From Bacteroidota bacterium (GTDB lineage: Bacteria > Bacteroidota > Bacteroidia > Cytophagales > Cytophagaceae), in NCBI GenBank assembly GCA_023458555.1, contig JAEWYS010000002.1, forward strand, positions 248,001 to 312,000: 64,000 bases of DNA, given 5' to 3'. The stretch's first letter is position 1, and every line of letters begins with the position of its first letter. The notes beneath the pieces were generated by a model that ran no database searches, was not told where the DNA came from, and was given only the letters and a program-made list of their open reading frames with translations. Of this stretch, positions 18,461-28,059 are shown in pieces. Position numbers and translations under genes: made by a program.

Positions 18461-19252
18461 ATGACACATTATACGCGCAAAGGTGCCCGATCGATCAAAG
18501 ATATCCCGGAAGACATTATGATACAAATTAATGAGGGACGGGAAGAAACAGCTAATCTCACTGAGTGGCTGGCCGTTGATCAGAAAATATTGCTCGAACA
18601 TGTGCTCCGCCGGCTCGACCGCCCGGAATACATAAAATCTGTGGTATCCCGGATAGATCAGCTGGACAGACAAACGGTCAATACCCGCAATGAAGCGATT
18701 GGAGAGACACTTTTAACGCTCGCAGCCGGTAATCATGATGAGGAAATTTTTTATCAGATTTCAACGCACCTTTCTGATACGGTCCGCTGCTGGGCCACCT
18801 ACATGATCGCAAAGGACTCCCGGTATGTACTGTGGGAAAAACTCGAAAGAATAAAGCCCTTTGCTGCCGATACACATTTTGGTGTGCGGGAAATCGCCTG
18901 GCTTTCCCTACGTCCGGAGATTGCCGACAGTATTGCATTGCTGTCTGAATGGGTTACACACGAGAATCCCAATATCCGGCGGTTTGCTTCGGAGGCGACA
19001 CGGCCAAGAGGAGTCTGGTGCACACATATTGAACAGCTGAAGAAAGATCCGGAACCTGGATTATCTATACTGGAACCACTGAGATCGGATAAGGTCCGGT
19101 ATGTACAGGACAGTGTCGGCAACTGGCTCAATGATGCGGGCAAAACCAGAGCGGATTTTGTAAAAGAACTATGTGAACGCTGGAAGACGGAAAGCCCGAC
19201 AAAAGAAACCGCATATATCATCCGCAAAGCAATGCGGTCAATAGCAGGATAG
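18461..19252 (+). CDS. DNA alkylation repair protein, AlkC/AlkD HEAT-like superfamily
   Basis: The 263-residue all-helical protein has the HEAT-like repeat pattern of the AlkC/AlkD DNA glycosylases, including the family-typical HENPNIRRFASEATRPRGVW segment around residue 165 and a downstream VRYVQDSVGNWLND repeat. Such enzymes excise N3- or N7-alkylated purines without base flipping. The RPRGVW element and N-terminal extension fit AlkC-type proteins better than AlkD. It is a single gene read away from the nitroreductase. The substrate range is inferred from the family only. Confidence 0.85.
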   Translation: MTHYTRKGARSIKDIPEDIMIQINEGREETANLTEWLAVDQKILLEHVLRRLDRPEYIKSVVSRIDQLDRQTVNTRNEAIGETLLTLAAGNHDEEIFYQISTHLSDTVRCWATYMIAKDSRYVLWEKLERIKPFAADTHFGVREIAWLSLRPEIADSIALLSEWVTHENPNIRRFASEATRPRGVWCTHIEQLKKDPEPGLSILEPLRSDKVRYVQDSVGNWLNDAGKTRADFVKELCERWKTESPTKETAYIIRKAMRSIAG

Positions 19253-19290
19253 CGGACAAGTCAGAAGAAAATCTGTCCGCAAAAAGAAAT

Positions 19291-19313
19291 AGCAGTCCCG
19301 GCGAGGGACTGCT
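19291..19313 (-). terminator. Terminator hairpin after the GH43 gene
   Basis: A 9-bp perfect stem (AGCAGTCCC with GGGACTGCT) closes a 5-base loop. On the minus strand it is followed by a T-rich run (TATTTCTTTTTG), so it fits the end of the arabinanase gene whose stop is at 19324. It may also stop read-through from the repair gene on the other strand. Confidence 0.75.
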
Positions 19314-19323
19314 GCAAGAGTTG

Positions 19324-22140
19324 TCAATATACAAATACTTTACTTTTATCGACTATATATACCCCCGGTTCAAATCCGCGATAGGTATTAAGACCTTTCT
19401 GATAGGTAATAGTAGTAACCAGGCGCCCTTCAACGCTATAAACAGAAGCTTGTCCGGAAAGAGTGGCCTCTATATGAAAAAGTCTTTCTCCGCCATATAC
19501 CTTTATTCTTTCGGCCCGGTCACTTTCGGTTTTAATAGTCCCGGTCACTACATCATCCTTTACATACTCTACTATTTCAGCCTTAAACAAGTCTACCATA
19601 CTTTCTTCACAGGTAAAACCAAACTCCATATCGTAAAGCGAAACACCGGTATTGGTCACATTATAATTATAAACCTGTCCGTTTCTAGCGGTGATAACGG
19701 CATTGTACGTAATGACATCATCTTTTCGTTTGATAGTGAGCTCCACATTCGCACCGGACATCAGCGACACAAAATCATTCCAGCCCCAGTCGTATGAGTA
19801 GTTCAGACTACCGGCTACGTCCATTGCATAGGCATCGGCCCGAAGCAGCATTGTCTGACCGCCGGAGATAGCCCGTATGATATAATTGTCCCAGTTGTCA
19901 TTACTAACCGGATTGCGATAATTATTGAATGTATAGATCAGCTCAAAGTCACCTGATACCCCGATCGTCTGACTTCTTGCTACGTTAAAGCCAACTGTAT
20001 ACGTACCATCATCATTTACTGTCCCCACGCGCTGCCGCTCACCAATTGAACCAGCCGATACCTTTTTCATATCCAGATAGCAGGCCTCGCCTCCGAGGTA
20101 CACGACATAGTTGCCCGAAGGACAATTGGTCGCCGTACTGGTATACACAGGCTGATCTCCCACAAAGGCAAATACGTTGGCGCTGGTACCTGTTTTGGAT
20201 ATTTTGACCCGGACTTCCTTATTTTTATATACTTCCTTAAACTCCGTTTCCCAATTCCAGCCATACTTGTAATTAACAACGGAACCGGTAAAGGTTGAAT
20301 TGGACCAGGCATCGGCACGCATATACCAGGTCTGACCCCCACTTGTAAGAGCAATCGCCCAGTTATGCCAGTTTTCAACAGCCCGGGTATAGTTATCAAA
20401 GATATATTCAATCTCAAAATCACCGCTTATCTCCGTCCGGTGAAAATCACTATAGGCATCCCAGGCCAGACCATAATCCGGAGTACCAATTACCAGACGC
20501 CCATTGTCATAATACGTTGTCCTTGCGATTGTCGTACCGGTATGCTTATATCCCCACAGAGCCCGTTCACTGGCCGGGTTCATACCTGTAAAAGCCAGTG
20601 TGTAACCGGACAAGCCATCCATTAGCTGCTCGCAAAGTACACTATAAAAAGTCCCTGCATTGGTGACAAGCGTCAGAAACTGGCTGCCACCTGCATAATC
20701 GTACGACCATGTACCGGTGTATGTGCCGGACAGGGTGCCATCCGCATTGATATACAGCTCCTGCTCCCTGTTTGTTGCAAGATTGACATAATCGACAGCG
20801 TTATGTGTAATCACACTATACCTGCCGGCAATATCTTCGGCAGTATAAGCATTTTTTCCCAAGCCAAATCCTGTTCTGTACTCAAACGGAGCAGCCAGCG
20901 GCCAGCCTCTTTCGTTAAAAAATAACTGATGAACTTCCACATTATGATGCACCGTACCATTGTCATACTTGGTATGGTAAACCAGATAAGCGCTTCCATC
21001 CTCATCTTTCAGTACAGAGTTATGGCCCTGTGCCACTTGCCCGATGTTCCACCAGTTATAGCGAAAGTTCTGCATTATGGGGAATCCATACTGCACATTA
21101 TTGCCATAATTGAATATATAACGGTCAAAAACCGCGTTGTCACCGGTCACATCGGTATATACCCCGTCAATGGTTTTTGAGCGAAACACACGCATGGTAT
21201 ACCCTCCTTCCGGCGAATAAAATCCGTGGGTGACAAACAGGTAATAGTATCCTTCGCCGTTCGTATCGGTCAGGTACTGAATATAAGGACCCTCTCCGGA
21301 AACATAATAGCCTCCGCTCAGATGCACACCCATATATGGATCGTATCGCAATCGCGAACCGTTCCAGACTGTTCCATCCGCTGAAGTATTTGTAAATCCA
21401 TAATTGTAGTTATAGTCACGAAGACCGGTATTTTCATCCAGCTTTAGCAGAAATACTCCCCCCGACCAGGAGCCATACACCATCCACAGACGATTGTTTT
21501 CGTCGTACAGCACCGAGGGATCAATACAGCTGCTTCCATAGTCTCCATGCCAGCCACCATTGTGCAGATAGCGTGCAGGAGTAGAGCTTAAACCTGTTAC
21601 CCGCTGAAAATCGGCATTACCGGCGCCATTGGACGCATTATCCATACCGGAATACACAACCGTGCCGGCATATTCGTAGGGTCCTTCAATCCTGCTGGCG
21701 GTATGCATCACGACCGATGACAGCCAGTCATCGCCGTTAACAGAAAAATAAAGGCACCATTTGTTCATCTTTTTATTGTAAATAATATCCGGCGCCCATA
21801 GATTGCCCCGCAGATCATTACTGTTGGTATGCCGGGACCAGTCAGCCGCCGCCTTAAAAGCCTGCAGGTAGTTGGTCGTGACCACACTGTTGACCGAAAA
21901 AACCGGCATAAAGGATGTCCAGTTGATCATATCCCGCGAATACGCCGCACCCAGCTGGGTTCCGAATATATAATAATATTTGGTACGGGTACCGGCAGCA
22001 TCATTTTCCGGATACGAATTACCTCCTGCATCTTTATAGACAATGATAATCGAAGGATCATGAACAGCAACTGTTGAAGCATGACTGCAGAAATGGACAC
22101 AATACAGATATATGATTGTGCAGAAAAAAATTTTATCCAT
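19324..22140 (-). CDS. Secreted GH43 endo-arabinanase-like enzyme with T9SS sorting domain
   Basis: The 938-residue protein has a signal peptide (1-21), a five-bladed propeller GH43 domain (about 24-430) with the catalytic base in VHDPSI, the second Asp in CIDPSVLYDENNRLW and the acid Glu in VSGEGPYIQY, and then a GH43_C beta-barrel (about 440-535), the pairing found in endo-1,5-alpha-L-arabinanases. Two homologous beta-sandwich modules of about 150 residues follow (540-690, 695-850), each with a GGQT..RADA motif. The last 80 residues form a type A T9SS sorting domain ending VYIVDKSKVFVY, which marks secretion across the outer membrane. It probably degrades the arabinan side chains of pectin and so complements the PL1 lyase in this window. 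The two repeated modules have no family I can name. Confidence 0.9.
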   Translation of the reverse strand: MDKIFFCTIIYLYCVHFCSHASTVAVHDPSIIIVYKDAGGNSYPENDAAGTRTKYYYIFGTQLGAAYSRDMINWTSFMPVFSVNSVVTTNYLQAFKAAADWSRHTNSNDLRGNLWAPDIIYNKKMNKWCLYFSVNGDDWLSSVVMHTASRIEGPYEYAGTVVYSGMDNASNGAGNADFQRVTGLSSTPARYLHNGGWHGDYGSSCIDPSVLYDENNRLWMVYGSWSGGVFLLKLDENTGLRDYNYNYGFTNTSADGTVWNGSRLRYDPYMGVHLSGGYYVSGEGPYIQYLTDTNGEGYYYLFVTHGFYSPEGGYTMRVFRSKTIDGVYTDVTGDNAVFDRYIFNYGNNVQYGFPIMQNFRYNWWNIGQVAQGHNSVLKDEDGSAYLVYHTKYDNGTVHHNVEVHQLFFNERGWPLAAPFEYRTGFGLGKNAYTAEDIAGRYSVITHNAVDYVNLATNREQELYINADGTLSGTYTGTWSYDYAGGSQFLTLVTNAGTFYSVLCEQLMDGLSGYTLAFTGMNPASERALWGYKHTGTTIARTTYYDNGRLVIGTPDYGLAWDAYSDFHRTEISGDFEIEYIFDNYTRAVENWHNWAIALTSGGQTWYMRADAWSNSTFTGSVVNYKYGWNWETEFKEVYKNKEVRVKISKTGTSANVFAFVGDQPVYTSTATNCPSGNYVVYLGGEACYLDMKKVSAGSIGERQRVGTVNDDGTYTVGFNVARSQTIGVSGDFELIYTFNNYRNPVSNDNWDNYIIRAISGGQTMLLRADAYAMDVAGSLNYSYDWGWNDFVSLMSGANVELTIKRKDDVITYNAVITARNGQVYNYNVTNTGVSLYDMEFGFTCEESMVDLFKAEIVEYVKDDVVTGTIKTESDRAERIKVYGGERLFHIEATLSGQASVYSVEGRLVTTITYQKGLNTYRGFEPGVYIVDKSKVFVY

Positions 22141-22347
22141 CGTGTTTTACCGGTATATTATACTATATATTACTATACATGTGAAACTATCAAAAGGTAA
22201 CATCAGGAATATTCTATTTTACCGGCAAACCGCTTTCCGGCTCCCCGTTTAGGTCATACAACTTATGCCAAGGATCGTCCATTCTTTCCGCTGCTTTTTT
22301 TATATTGCTGCTTTTATGTTTTAATCCGGTATATCCAACAATACATT

Positions 22348-22872
22348 ATGGCAACACAACGACCATTCAGCTTCAAAAAATGGATTGATGAAAACAGACA
22401 TCTGCTAAAGCCACCTGTAGGAAACCAGCAGGTATACAAAGGCAATGACGATTTTATTGTGATGGTAGTAGGCGGTCCCAACAGCCGCAAGGATTTTCAT
22501 TATAATGAAACAGAAGAATTCTTCTATCAGCTCGAAGGAGATATCACACTGCGAATCATAGAAGACGGAAAAATAGAAGATCTTCCCATCAGAGAAGGAG
22601 AAATCTTCCTGCTTCCCAGAAAAGTCCCTCACTGTCCGGTACGGCCTGCCAATACCATAGGCCTGGTCATGGAACGCTATCGGGACGATAACCAGAAAGA
22701 CGGCTTTATGTGGTTCTGCGAAAACTGCGGTCATAAACTCTACGAAGAGTTTATCGAAGTCAAAGACATTGTAAAACAGCTTCCGGAGGTTATGAATAGA
22801 TTTTACACCAGTAATGAGCTCCGGACCTGCCAGAAATGCGGAACAGTAATGGAAAAACCTCAGCCAGCCTGA
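22348..22872 (+). CDS. nbaC: 3-hydroxyanthranilate 3,4-dioxygenase
   Basis: The 174-residue cupin opens the ring of 3-hydroxyanthranilate to give 2-amino-3-carboxymuconate semialdehyde, which cyclises to quinolinate. The iron ligands His51, Glu57 and His95 are in the expected motifs (HYNETEEFFY and PHCPVRP). The C-terminal rubredoxin-like site with two Cys pairs (C124/C127 in CENC and C161/C164 in CQKC) is present, as in bacterial forms. It is the first gene of a three-gene kynurenine operon and ends 36 bases before kynU. Confidence 0.96.
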   Translation: MATQRPFSFKKWIDENRHLLKPPVGNQQVYKGNDDFIVMVVGGPNSRKDFHYNETEEFFYQLEGDITLRIIEDGKIEDLPIREGEIFLLPRKVPHCPVRPANTIGLVMERYRDDNQKDGFMWFCENCGHKLYEEFIEVKDIVKQLPEVMNRFYTSNELRTCQKCGTVMEKPQPA

Positions 22873-22907
22873 ATCAGGATGAGTTTATACAGCCTCAGAC
22901 ATCTGAT

Positions 22908-24182
22908 ATGAATTATACTACCGACAGAGATTTTGCTTTGGCAGCAGACAGAGAAGATACGCTCCGGACATTCCGGGACCAGTTTCATATTCCGGTTATC
23001 GGAGAGAAAGAAAGCATATACTTCTGCGGAAACTCGCTGGGGCTTCAGCCCAAAAGTACGGGAGAATATATCCGGCGGGAACTGGATGAATGGGGCCGCC
23101 TTGGTGTAGAAGGACACTTTGATTCCCGCAATCCCTGGCTGTACTATCACAAGTTTGTACAAAAGCAACTGGCTGAAGTGGTAGGCGCCCGACCTGCTGA
23201 GGTTGTCGCAGCCAATTCACTCACAGTCAATCTGCATCTGTTATTCAGAACTTTTTACCAGCCTGAAGGCATAAAGACTAAGATTCTGGTAGAAGAAAAT
23301 CCATTTTCATCAGACTGGTATGCCTTGCAGTCTCAGGTTCAGCTACACGGACTGGAACCGGAACAATGTATCATTGAACTGCAAAGCGACGCCAACAGTC
23401 AGTATCTTTCTACAGAATCCATACTCCGCACCATTGACCGGCATCATGAAGAGCTGGCCATGGTTTTTCTTGGCGGAGTAAACTATCTCAGCGGCCAGGC
23501 ATTTGATATGGCAGCTATTATCCGGCATGCCCACCAGTATGACATTATTGTCGGACTGGATCTGGCGCACGCGGCAGGTAACCTGGATCTCAGGCTTCAC
23601 GATTGGGAAGCCGATTTTGCCGTCTGGTGCAGCTACAAATACCTTAATTCCGGTCCAGGTGGCACTGGTGGATATTTTATCCATGAAAAACACGCTACCA
23701 ACAAAAACCTGCCCCGGCTGGCCGGCTGGTGGGGTCACGAGGAGGAAACTCGCTTCCGGATGAGCAAAGAGTTTGTTCCGGCTGGTAGTGCTGAAGGCTG
23801 GCAGTTAAGCAACGCACCTGTGCTTTCTCTGGCAGCACAATGGGCCTCTCTGGATATTTTTCAGGAAGCAGGAATGACAAGACTTCGACAAAAAAGCATT
23901 CGTCTGACCAGTTATCTTGAATTTTTGCTGCAAGAGCTGATTCTGAAAACCGAAAACCCATTCGGAATACGAATTATTACTCCGGCCAATCCTCAGGAAC
24001 GGGGCTGTCAGCTTTCTCTGAAAATCGAAAGAAACGGCCGGGAACTTTATCAGAAGCTGGGTAAAAACGGTTATATAGTTGATTTCAGAAATCCGGACAT
24101 TATAAGAGTGAGTCCGACTCCGCTCTATAACCGCTTTTCTGATGTTTATTCATTTGTACATTTTTTAAAGGAGTTAAGCTAA
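22908..24182 (+). CDS. kynU: Kynureninase
   Basis: The 424-residue PLP enzyme (fold type I) cleaves kynurenine or 3-hydroxykynurenine to anthranilate or 3-hydroxyanthranilate plus alanine. The PLP lysine sits in WCSYKYLNSGPG near residue 243, preceded by the DLAHAAGN phosphate/PLP-Asp region, and ARPAEVVAANSLTVNLH is present. I chose the ATG at 22908 (MNYTTDRDF) because it matches the normal family start and length; a longer frame from 22836 overlaps nbaC by 37 bases. It is directly followed after 6 bases by kmo. Confidence 0.95.
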   Translation: MNYTTDRDFALAADREDTLRTFRDQFHIPVIGEKESIYFCGNSLGLQPKSTGEYIRRELDEWGRLGVEGHFDSRNPWLYYHKFVQKQLAEVVGARPAEVVAANSLTVNLHLLFRTFYQPEGIKTKILVEENPFSSDWYALQSQVQLHGLEPEQCIIELQSDANSQYLSTESILRTIDRHHEELAMVFLGGVNYLSGQAFDMAAIIRHAHQYDIIVGLDLAHAAGNLDLRLHDWEADFAVWCSYKYLNSGPGGTGGYFIHEKHATNKNLPRLAGWWGHEEETRFRMSKEFVPAGSAEGWQLSNAPVLSLAAQWASLDIFQEAGMTRLRQKSIRLTSYLEFLLQELILKTENPFGIRIITPANPQERGCQLSLKIERNGRELYQKLGKNGYIVDFRNPDIIRVSPTPLYNRFSDVYSFVHFLKELS

Positions 24183-24188
24183 ATCGCG

Positions 24189-25562
24189 ATGAAAGACAAT
24201 AGTCTGGCAAAGGATGTGATCATAATAGGCGCCGGTCCCGTGGGTTCGCTTCTGGCTATTTTGCTGGCCAGACAAGGCTTTTCGGTTTCTGTATTCGAAA
24301 AAAGGGCGAACCCGTTGATCTGTAAGACGGAAGAAGGACGCTCTATCAACATGGCTCTGAGTCACCGGGGACTGAAAGCACTCGGAATGGCTGGTATGGA
24401 TGAAAAAGTGCTGCAGCACACCATCCCGATGGAAGGACGCATGCTCCACGAACCCAACGGCCAGGTGGTGCTTCAGCCTTATGGTCTGGCAGGACAATAT
24501 ATCTATTCTATTTCCCGCAGCATGCTGAATACACTGCTTGTCAAAGAGGCTGTCCGGCGTTATGGCATTAATTTTTATTTCAATATGCAATGCCAATCGA
24601 TCGATACAGATACGAATCAGATTGTATTTACCGAAACAACCAGTGGCAAAGAAATAGAGGAGTCATTTGACCTGGTAATAGGAGCCGATGGAGCCGGATC
24701 AGTAGTCCGCAGCAAGATACAGGAACTGACCAATGGAGAGCTTGATATAAACATGTTAAGCCACAGCTACAAAGAGCTGCATATACCTGCAGGCTCCGAA
24801 AGCACCCATCAGATGTATAAGAATGCCCTCCATATCTGGCCTAGAAAGAAATTTATGCTGATCGCTCTTCCCAATCTGGACGGCAGTTTTACAGCAACGC
24901 TTTTTTTATCCGGATCAGACTCTCCTTCTTATAAAGACCTGGACAGCCAGGATAAGGCAAGAAATTTCTTCAATGAATATTTTCCTGACGCCAGCCGGAT
25001 GATGCCCGATCTGGGAGATCAGTTTTTCAGCAATCCCACATCAGAGCTTGGTACTATACAATGTTTTCCATGGGTTTATAAAGACAAGCTGGCCCTCATC
25101 GGCGATGCAGCGCACCCGATTGTCCCTTTCTATGGACAGGGTATGAATGCCGGTTTTGAGGACTGCCGGATACTGGCTGAGCTGGTCATTGAGCACAGCA
25201 GCGAAGACTGGGCAATGATTTTGAATCACTACCAGTCTGAGCGCAAAAAAAATACAGATGCTATTGCCCGGCTTGCCTTGCGTAATTTTAATGAAATGCA
25301 GGCAGATGTAGCCGATGAACGTTTTCTCCTTCGAAAAAAAATCGAAGCGACCCTTCATCAGCGATTGCCCTCCTACCTCCCGTTGTACAGCATGGTAACC
25401 TTTAGCGATCTGAGCTACAGTGAAGCCATGGAACGAGGTCGTCAGCAGGAACTTTTTATGGACGAAGTTATGCAACATGAGGACATAGGTCTGATCTGGA
25501 ATAAGGAAGCGTTCCTTAGTGAGCTGGAACTGCGCCTGAAAGCACAGGGACTGATCGGGTAA
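24189..25562 (+). CDS. kmo: Kynurenine 3-monooxygenase
   Basis: This 457-residue class A flavin monooxygenase hydroxylates L-kynurenine with NADPH and oxygen. It has the FAD dinucleotide motif VIIIGAGPVGSLLA at 10-23, RSINMALSHRGLKALG with the substrate-binding arginine region, the DG-type motif DLVIGADGAGS and the third FAD motif LIGDAAHPIVPFYGQGMNAGFEDC. Eukaryotic KMO has a C-terminal membrane helix; I see no such helix here. With NbaC and KynU it makes 3-hydroxyanthranilate and then quinolinate. No kynA or kynB gene lies beside it in the window, so the kynurenine source must be elsewhere. Confidence 0.96.
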   Translation: MKDNSLAKDVIIIGAGPVGSLLAILLARQGFSVSVFEKRANPLICKTEEGRSINMALSHRGLKALGMAGMDEKVLQHTIPMEGRMLHEPNGQVVLQPYGLAGQYIYSISRSMLNTLLVKEAVRRYGINFYFNMQCQSIDTDTNQIVFTETTSGKEIEESFDLVIGADGAGSVVRSKIQELTNGELDINMLSHSYKELHIPAGSESTHQMYKNALHIWPRKKFMLIALPNLDGSFTATLFLSGSDSPSYKDLDSQDKARNFFNEYFPDASRMMPDLGDQFFSNPTSELGTIQCFPWVYKDKLALIGDAAHPIVPFYGQGMNAGFEDCRILAELVIEHSSEDWAMILNHYQSERKKNTDAIARLALRNFNEMQADVADERFLLRKKIEATLHQRLPSYLPLYSMVTFSDLSYSEAMERGRQQELFMDEVMQHEDIGLIWNKEAFLSELELRLKAQGLIG

Positions 25563-25633
25563 GTAGCACCATTATCCCTGATTATGAACTATTAACTGAA
25601 AAAGCTTTGTTCATTAAAAAAACAGTTGGTAGT

Positions 25634-26062
25634 ATGAAGACAGCAAAAGCATTGACCGGGGGACTGGCAGGAGCAGTACTAATGACACTGGTGCATAATT
25701 ACTTTAAAACAAATGTCAAGGATGCTCCCCGTATTGACGAGCTTGGTATGGAAGCCCTGAAAAAGATATTCGGCAAAGATACTTTCTCCGGCAAGGATGA
25801 ACTGCATCAGCTATCCATTCTGTCTGATCTGCTTTCCAACGGGCTCGCCTACAGTCTGGCTGCCGCATCCAAAAAATATCCGGTATGGACAGGTACCCTC
25901 ATAGGTGGTCTGATCGGTCTGGCAACGACCAATATTCCCCAGCGGCTGGGATTGAAAAAAGACTTTGCGGCCAAAACAATAAAAACGACACTGATGTCTA
26001 TAGCTTACTATACATTTGGCGGACTCGCCTCCGGAACTATCATCAAAAATCAAAGAAACTAA
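25634..26062 (+). CDS. Small membrane protein of unknown function
   Basis: The 142-residue protein (ATG at 25634; an alternative TTG at 25607 would add nine residues) has a hydrophobic N-terminal segment, LTGGLAGAVLMTLVH, two further hydrophobic stretches around 93-115 and 125-138, and a conserved-looking linker KDAPRIDELGMEALKK. I do not recognise the family. It lies 71 bases after kmo on the same strand and is followed by a terminator, so it may be the last gene of that transcript, but nothing links it to kynurenine metabolism. Confidence 0.7.
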   Translation: MKTAKALTGGLAGAVLMTLVHNYFKTNVKDAPRIDELGMEALKKIFGKDTFSGKDELHQLSILSDLLSNGLAYSLAAASKKYPVWTGTLIGGLIGLATTNIPQRLGLKKDFAAKTIKTTLMSIAYYTFGGLASGTIIKNQRN

Positions 26063-26101
26063 TGAATCCAGATCATACCTTTGTATGGACTCCATAAACA
26101 G

Positions 26102-26144
26102 AAAACCGGAATTTGTTCTAACCAAATGTACGTATTCCGGTTTT
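26102..26144 (+). terminator. Rho-independent terminator
   Basis: An 11-bp perfect stem (AAAACCGGAAT with ATTCCGGTTTT) with a 21-base loop is followed by Ts. It lies 39 bases after the stop of the small membrane protein and probably ends the kynurenine-operon transcript. Confidence 0.8.
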
Positions 26145-26192
26145 TTATGAAAAAATTTTGCATCTTACTTTTCGGAATCTTCTCACTATATC

Positions 26193-26549
26193 ATGGAACC
26201 ACAAGAGCTCGTTGATTATTTGTCTCAGATCGGAAAAGAAACCGGTCTCATAGAAAAAGCGAAGCAGTCTTGTATGGAAACAATCAGGACCTATTCAGAA
26301 GATCTGTCGGATACTCCGCGCGGACACTATACCAATGATGAACTGATTCTTGAATTTGACTACCAGAGCCTTGTTTTCAATCATCATTTTGGTATTCACC
26401 CGTATATTAAAACCCGGATTGGAGTTTTTGTTAATGATACCGATCAAAACTGGATTGACAACCTCAAACCAATTGGTTTCTTTGAGTTTGAATCCGATTT
26501 TGAAGGAAAAGAGCTGGACAATTTTCTTGTTCTTGACCGAAGCAAATAG
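26193..26549 (+). CDS. Hypothetical protein
   Basis: The 118-residue acidic cytosolic-looking protein has no signal peptide or membrane segment. Its middle (DELILEFDYQSLVFNHHFGIHPYI is a run of alternating hydrophobics at about 50-73) suggests beta strands of a small alpha/beta fold. I do not recognise a family. It sits between a terminator and the AraC-type regulator and shares the plus strand; ATG at 26193. Called on codon pattern and placement. Confidence 0.6.
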   Translation: MEPQELVDYLSQIGKETGLIEKAKQSCMETIRTYSEDLSDTPRGHYTNDELILEFDYQSLVFNHHFGIHPYIKTRIGVFVNDTDQNWIDNLKPIGFFEFESDFEGKELDNFLVLDRSK

Positions 26550-26587
26550 ACTCACCTTCCTCAGGTAATTAATCCGTTTCGCCATTC

Positions 26588-27424
26588 GTGCCCGAACAAG
26601 AATTATATATCAGAAACCTGTATCACCCATCTCAGCCTGCAGGAAAATCCCTGGCAAAAAACATTTCTTATCAGGAATATAAGCCGGACCTGAGGCTCCG
26701 GCACCTGATTCATTGCTACTGGCATCTGAAATCTGATCAGGCACTGAGCAGCCCGTTTTTATACCGTGTTGTATCCGATGGCTGTACAGATATCTTCTTT
26801 AACCGGCATAACCCGGCCGAAAGCTTCTTTCAGGGGTTTAACCCGACCTATTCACTTATTCCTCTCGGAGGAAATTTTGCTTATTTCGGGATTCGTTTCT
26901 ATCCTGCTGCTATCACCAGACTTTTCAGAATTGACGCCTCAGATCCGGGACATGATGAAATTGCTCTCTCATCCATTCTGCCGGATTTGGCACGACATAT
27001 TGCTGAACTATCTGACAAAAGGCCCTCCGACTCATCTGTTTCAGAATTTCTGAATCAATACTTTATAAGACTCTGCAATAAAAATACTTCCACTACCGAC
27101 CCGCGATTTCTGACTGCCCTAGCGCTTATCCTTAATCAGGAAGGAGACGTGACACTGAAGGAAGATCTTGACACAGGATTGAGCCAGCGCCAGCTTCGGC
27201 GGCTCTTCTCTTATTACATCGGTGGCAGTCCCAAGCTTTTTAGCAGGATCATCCGCTTTCAACATTTTATTTACAGAAATCTGATCCTCACCCCGGACAG
27301 GTTGCCTGCACATTACAATCATTCCTATTATGATCAGGCACATCTTATAAAAGATTTCCGGAGTTTTTACGGATCTACACCATCAGAGGTAAAAAGTGAC
27401 AATTTTGACCGTTTTTTACAATAA
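26588..27424 (+). CDS. AraC-family transcriptional regulator with DUF6597-like sensor domain
   Basis: This 278-residue regulator has an N-terminal ligand-type domain (about 25-150) with HCYWHLKSD and SDGCTDIFF, the pattern of DUF6597 found in small-molecule-linked AraC proteins, and a C-terminal AraC DNA-binding domain with two helix-turn-helices (about 185-270), including LSQRQLRRLFSYYIGGSPK and YYDQAHLIKDFRSFYG. The start appears to be GTG at 26588; no in-frame ATG lies close upstream. The VOC protein gene begins 94 bases downstream, a regulator/effector-gene pairing common in this family, so it may control that gene. Confidence 0.85.
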   Translation: MPEQELYIRNLYHPSQPAGKSLAKNISYQEYKPDLRLRHLIHCYWHLKSDQALSSPFLYRVVSDGCTDIFFNRHNPAESFFQGFNPTYSLIPLGGNFAYFGIRFYPAAITRLFRIDASDPGHDEIALSSILPDLARHIAELSDKRPSDSSVSEFLNQYFIRLCNKNTSTTDPRFLTALALILNQEGDVTLKEDLDTGLSQRQLRRLFSYYIGGSPKLFSRIIRFQHFIYRNLILTPDRLPAHYNHSYYDQAHLIKDFRSFYGSTPSEVKSDNFDRFLQ

Positions 27425-27517
27425 CATTTCCTTCCGAACATCGATTTTTACCAGGGAACTATTTCTGATAACCATTTTGAAGAAATAAATGTCAAATCTA
27501 AAAATCACTGCCATAGT

Positions 27518-27898
27518 ATGAAGCTAAACGCCGGAATTATCACATCAAAACTAAAAGAATGTAAGAAGTTTTACACCGAGACACTTGGTTTTGGGGTAAC
27601 TTATGAAAATGATTTCTACCTTCTTCTCCATACACCGGATCGGCAAAATGAAATCAGCTTTCTGCTTCCGGATCATCCCACTCAGGATAAGCTTTTCCAT
27701 AAAGCCTATTCCGGCTCGGGTATCTATCTGACCATTGAAGTAGATAATGTAGATCACTGGTATGAAAAAATGAAGAAACTTTCTGCTGATATCAGGGTGG
27801 ATCTGAAAAATGAACCATGGGGAGACAGACATTTTGCAATTACTGACCCCAATGGCATCGGGATTGACATTGTGACCCATATTCCACCGGAAGAATAA
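27518..27898 (+). CDS. VOC-fold (glyoxalase/bleomycin resistance) protein
   Basis: The 126-residue protein has the single-repeat vicinal-oxygen-chelate pattern: KECKKFYTETLGFGVTYEN at the start, then the beta-strand LYLTIEVDNVDHWYEKMK, and the closing DPNGIGIDIVTH. Members bind or modify small molecules, with a metal site in some; here the ligand is unknown. It follows the AraC regulator, suggesting joint control. The family has many functions, so no specific activity is claimed. Confidence 0.85.
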   Translation: MKLNAGIITSKLKECKKFYTETLGFGVTYENDFYLLLHTPDRQNEISFLLPDHPTQDKLFHKAYSGSGIYLTIEVDNVDHWYEKMKKLSADIRVDLKNEPWGDRHFAITDPNGIGIDIVTHIPPEE

Positions 27899-28059
27899 GG
27901 AGTATAAAGTCTGTACCCGAAAGCTGTACAGACTTTACCATCTATCTATCAGTTATTTGCAAAAATTCCACTCTCCATAAAACAATATCATCCTGTAAAT
28001 CGTAACAAATCAAATGGTTTGCTAAATTTGGCATACTATTCGCGCGTTTTTGCAGAACT

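Noticed and set aside
28023..28030. TAAATTTG as a promoter for the M48/AIM24 operon
   Set aside because: It matches the -7 consensus but no -33 box is found and the surrounding DNA is AT-rich, so it is not listed.
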